A stretch of 64,000 nucleotides of DNA from NCBI RefSeq assembly GCF_014200755.1, contig NZ_JACHCM010000003.1, forward strand, positions 558,001 to 622,000, written 5' to 3'. Both the position numbers and the translations under genes were made by a program. This stretch comes from Rhodanobacter sp. ANJX3 (GTDB lineage: Bacteria; Pseudomonadota; Gammaproteobacteria; Xanthomonadales; Rhodanobacteraceae). The notes below the pieces were generated by a model. That model did not search any database, had not been told where the DNA came from, and worked only from the letters and a program-made list of their open reading frames with translations. Shown here piece by piece: positions 62,643-64,000 of this stretch. The stretch's first letter is position 1, and the number at the start of each line of letters is the position of its first letter.

Positions 62643-63644
62643 ATGAACTCGATGCCAGCCGACGCCAGCCGCCCCGCCGACTTCTCCCAAGTGCGTGCTC
62701 TCGCCGCTGCCGACATGCAGCGCGTCGACGCGCTGATCCGCCAGCGTTTGTCGTCCGACGTGGTGCTGATTAACCAGATTGCCGACCACATCATCGCCAG
62801 CGGCGGCAAACGCTTGCGCCCGATGTTGCACGTGCTGGCCGCCGGTGCCTCCGGCTACCGCGGCGATCAGCACACCAAGCTGGCGGCGATCATCGAGTTC
62901 ATCCACACCTCGACCCTGCTGCACGACGACGTAGTCGACGAATCGGACCTGCGCCGCGGCCGCAAGACCGCCAACGCGCTGTGGGGCAATGCCGCCAGCG
63001 TGCTGGTCGGCGATTTTCTGTACTCGCGCTCGTTCCAGCTGATGGTGGAGCTGGACGACATGCGGATCATGCGCATCCTGGCCGACACCACCAACACCAT
63101 CGCCGAAGGCGAGGTGCTGCAGCTGCTGAACATCGGCAATGCCGACGTCGACGAGGCCGCCTACCTGGCCGTGATCGAACGCAAGACCGCGGTGCTGTTC
63201 GCCGCCGCCACCGAACTGGGCGGCATTCTCGGCGGCCTGCCGGAAAAACAGATCGCCGCGCTGCGCGAGTACGGCATGCAGCTCGGCTACGCCTTCCAGA
63301 TCGCCGACGACCTGCTCGACTACGTCTCCGATGCCGACACCTTGGGCAAAAACATCGGCGACGACCTGGCCGAAGGCAAGCCCACGCTGCCGGTCATCTA
63401 CGCGCTGGAAAAATCCACCCCCGAGCAGGCGCAATCGTTGCGCCATGCCATCGAACACGGCGGCCTGGATTCGCTGGACCGCATCATCGCCGCCATCCGC
63501 GACTCCGGTGCGCTGGAACGCACGCATCAGCGCGCCGTCTTTCATTCCGATGCGGCCGGCGCCGCGCTGCAGGTGCTACCGGATTCAGCACATCGCGATG
63601 CGCTGCTGGCATTGGCGGCTTATGCGGTAGAACGCAAGAGCTGA
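62643..63644 (+). CDS. ispB: Polyprenyl (octaprenyl) diphosphate synthase
   Basis: 333 residues from ATG 62643. Trans-prenyltransferase motifs: GGKRLRPML, the first Asp-rich motif DDVVD at residues 95-99, RRGRKTANALWGN, GDFLYSRSF, KTAVLFAAATELG, and the second Asp-rich motif in FQIADDLLDYV followed by GKNIGDDLAEGKPTLPVI. It makes the ubiquinone side chain from FPP and IPP in a magnesium-dependent reaction. Gene is divergent from the kdp operon. Length and motifs match IspB; the exact chain length made is not readable by eye. Confidence 0.93.
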   Translation: MNSMPADASRPADFSQVRALAAADMQRVDALIRQRLSSDVVLINQIADHIIASGGKRLRPMLHVLAAGASGYRGDQHTKLAAIIEFIHTSTLLHDDVVDESDLRRGRKTANALWGNAASVLVGDFLYSRSFQLMVELDDMRIMRILADTTNTIAEGEVLQLLNIGNADVDEAAYLAVIERKTAVLFAAATELGGILGGLPEKQIAALREYGMQLGYAFQIADDLLDYVSDADTLGKNIGDDLAEGKPTLPVIYALEKSTPEQAQSLRHAIEHGGLDSLDRIIAAIRDSGALERTHQRAVFHSDAAGAALQVLPDSAHRDALLALAAYAVERKS

Positions 63645-63650
63645 GGTTGC

Positions 63651-63685
63651 GGGGAACGAGGAACGGGGAACGGGGAACGGGGAAC
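63651..63685. repeat. Tandem GGGGAAC heptamer repeat
   Basis: Five consecutive 7-bp units (four GGGGAAC and one GAGGAAC) directly after the ispB stop codon. A partial inverted counterpart, CGTCCCCGTTCCCCG, is found at 63793-63807, so transcripts across the region could form a long stem. Confidence 0.8.
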
Positions 63686-63792
63686 GGTAAAGCGTTGCAC
63701 GATCACGTTCTTCGCTCATGCAGTGCAGACGAATGGCGAAAAAATCGGGTAGGCAACTCAGGCGCAGCCTATCCGTCTGCCGCGAACTCGCA

Positions 63793-63807
63793 CGTCCCCG
63801 TTCCCCG
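63793..63807. repeat. Inverted arm of the GGGGAAC repeat
   Basis: CGTCCCCGTTCCCCG pairs with the tandem repeat at 63651-63685, with about 107 bp between them. It lies 8 bp downstream of the stop codon of the minus-strand gene at the window end and may serve as a shared terminator for the two convergent genes. Confidence 0.6.
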
Positions 63808-63814
63808 CTCTCCA

Positions 63815-64000
63815 TCACCCCTGATCCAGCAACACATACTTGCGGCAATGCTCCAGGTATCCGCGCTCGTGTTCGGCGACCAGATCGACCACGCTGGACC
63901 ATAGCCACGAGGGCGCATCGAGGGTCTTGGAGCGGTTGCGCTGCAGCTCCTTGCGCCAGGCGCGGCGGGTTTTGGCATCCATCTGACGGCAGTGCGCGTG
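63815..64000 (-). CDS. C-terminal part of an unidentified protein, running off the window
   Basis: The minus-strand frame is open from the window edge to a TGA at 63815-63817 and gives 61 residues. It includes MDAKTRRAWRKELQRNRSKT, then a segment with SWLWSSVVDLVAEHERGYL and the ending CRKYVLLDQG. The composition is protein-like, with amphipathic charged helices. It is the only frame here that is not a shadow. The 5' part lies outside the window, and I do not recognise the family. Confidence 0.55.
   Translation of the reverse strand, partial: HAHCRQMDAKTRRAWRKELQRNRSKTLDAPSWLWSSVVDLVAEHERGYLEHCRKYVLLDQG

Overview
The window looks like chromosomal DNA of a high-GC gammaproteobacterium of the order Xanthomonadales, most likely the Dyella/Rhodanobacter/Luteibacter group. 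This is inferred from the GC-rich codon use, the PilS and PilR C-termini, and the combination of TonB-dependent receptors with sugar-degradation loci. No tRNA, rRNA, IS transposase, integrase or CRISPR array was seen.

Layout. Positions 1-1471 hold the 3' part of pilS. Its expected partner pilR lies at 17705-19090. Between them is a roughly 16 kb carbohydrate locus: a LacI-type regulator with a tandem operator, a cytoplasmic GH65 phosphorylase fused to beta-phosphoglucomutase, a TonB-dependent receptor, an MFS permease, two secreted GH65 paralogues, a TPR/2-oxoglutarate oxygenase between those paralogues, and a secreted esterase. The logic is outer-membrane uptake of an alpha-glucoside, periplasmic trimming, and cytoplasmic phosphorolysis to glucose 6-phosphate. 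Positions 19137-23159 (minus) hold a three-gene histidine kinase/response regulator cluster.

Positions 23295-32529 form an alpha-mannoside unit. A GH92 mannosidase gene diverges from a LacI regulator across a palindromic operator. An FHS sugar permease, a PfkB fructokinase and an AGE-type mannose isomerase follow, giving a mannose-to-fructose-to-fructose 6-phosphate route; an M1 metallopeptidase is appended. Then come ssb, several hypothetical proteins, a TfpZ-like pilin accessory gene without a pilin, and a composite REP-like repeat. Positions 36811-43381 (minus) encode a complete De Ley-Doudoroff galactose pathway (permease, lactonase, dehydrogenase, dgoD, dgoA, dgoK, dgoR), with four of the junctions overlapping as ATGA.

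Positions 43643-51025 carry three efflux or detoxification modules: MarR with an isochorismatase-like hydrolase, a small membrane protein and an MFS exporter; LysR divergent from a DHA2 exporter; and a TetX-like flavin monooxygenase divergent from a TetR regulator over two identical palindromes. Positions 52125-62437 (minus) are a kdp potassium uptake system, order kdpF-kdpA-kdpB-(69-aa protein)-(outer-membrane barrel)-kdpC-kdpD-kdpE, with an extra 30-residue membrane peptide upstream of kdpF and a KdpE-like site in the promoter region. ispB and the end of an unidentified gene close the window.

The most unusual items are the apparent separation of pilS from pilR, the GH65/TPR-oxygenase locus, a repeat family whose internal hairpin shows a compensatory base-pair change between copies, and the extra genes inside the kdp operon. 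All family assignments were made by eye from motifs; no database search was run.
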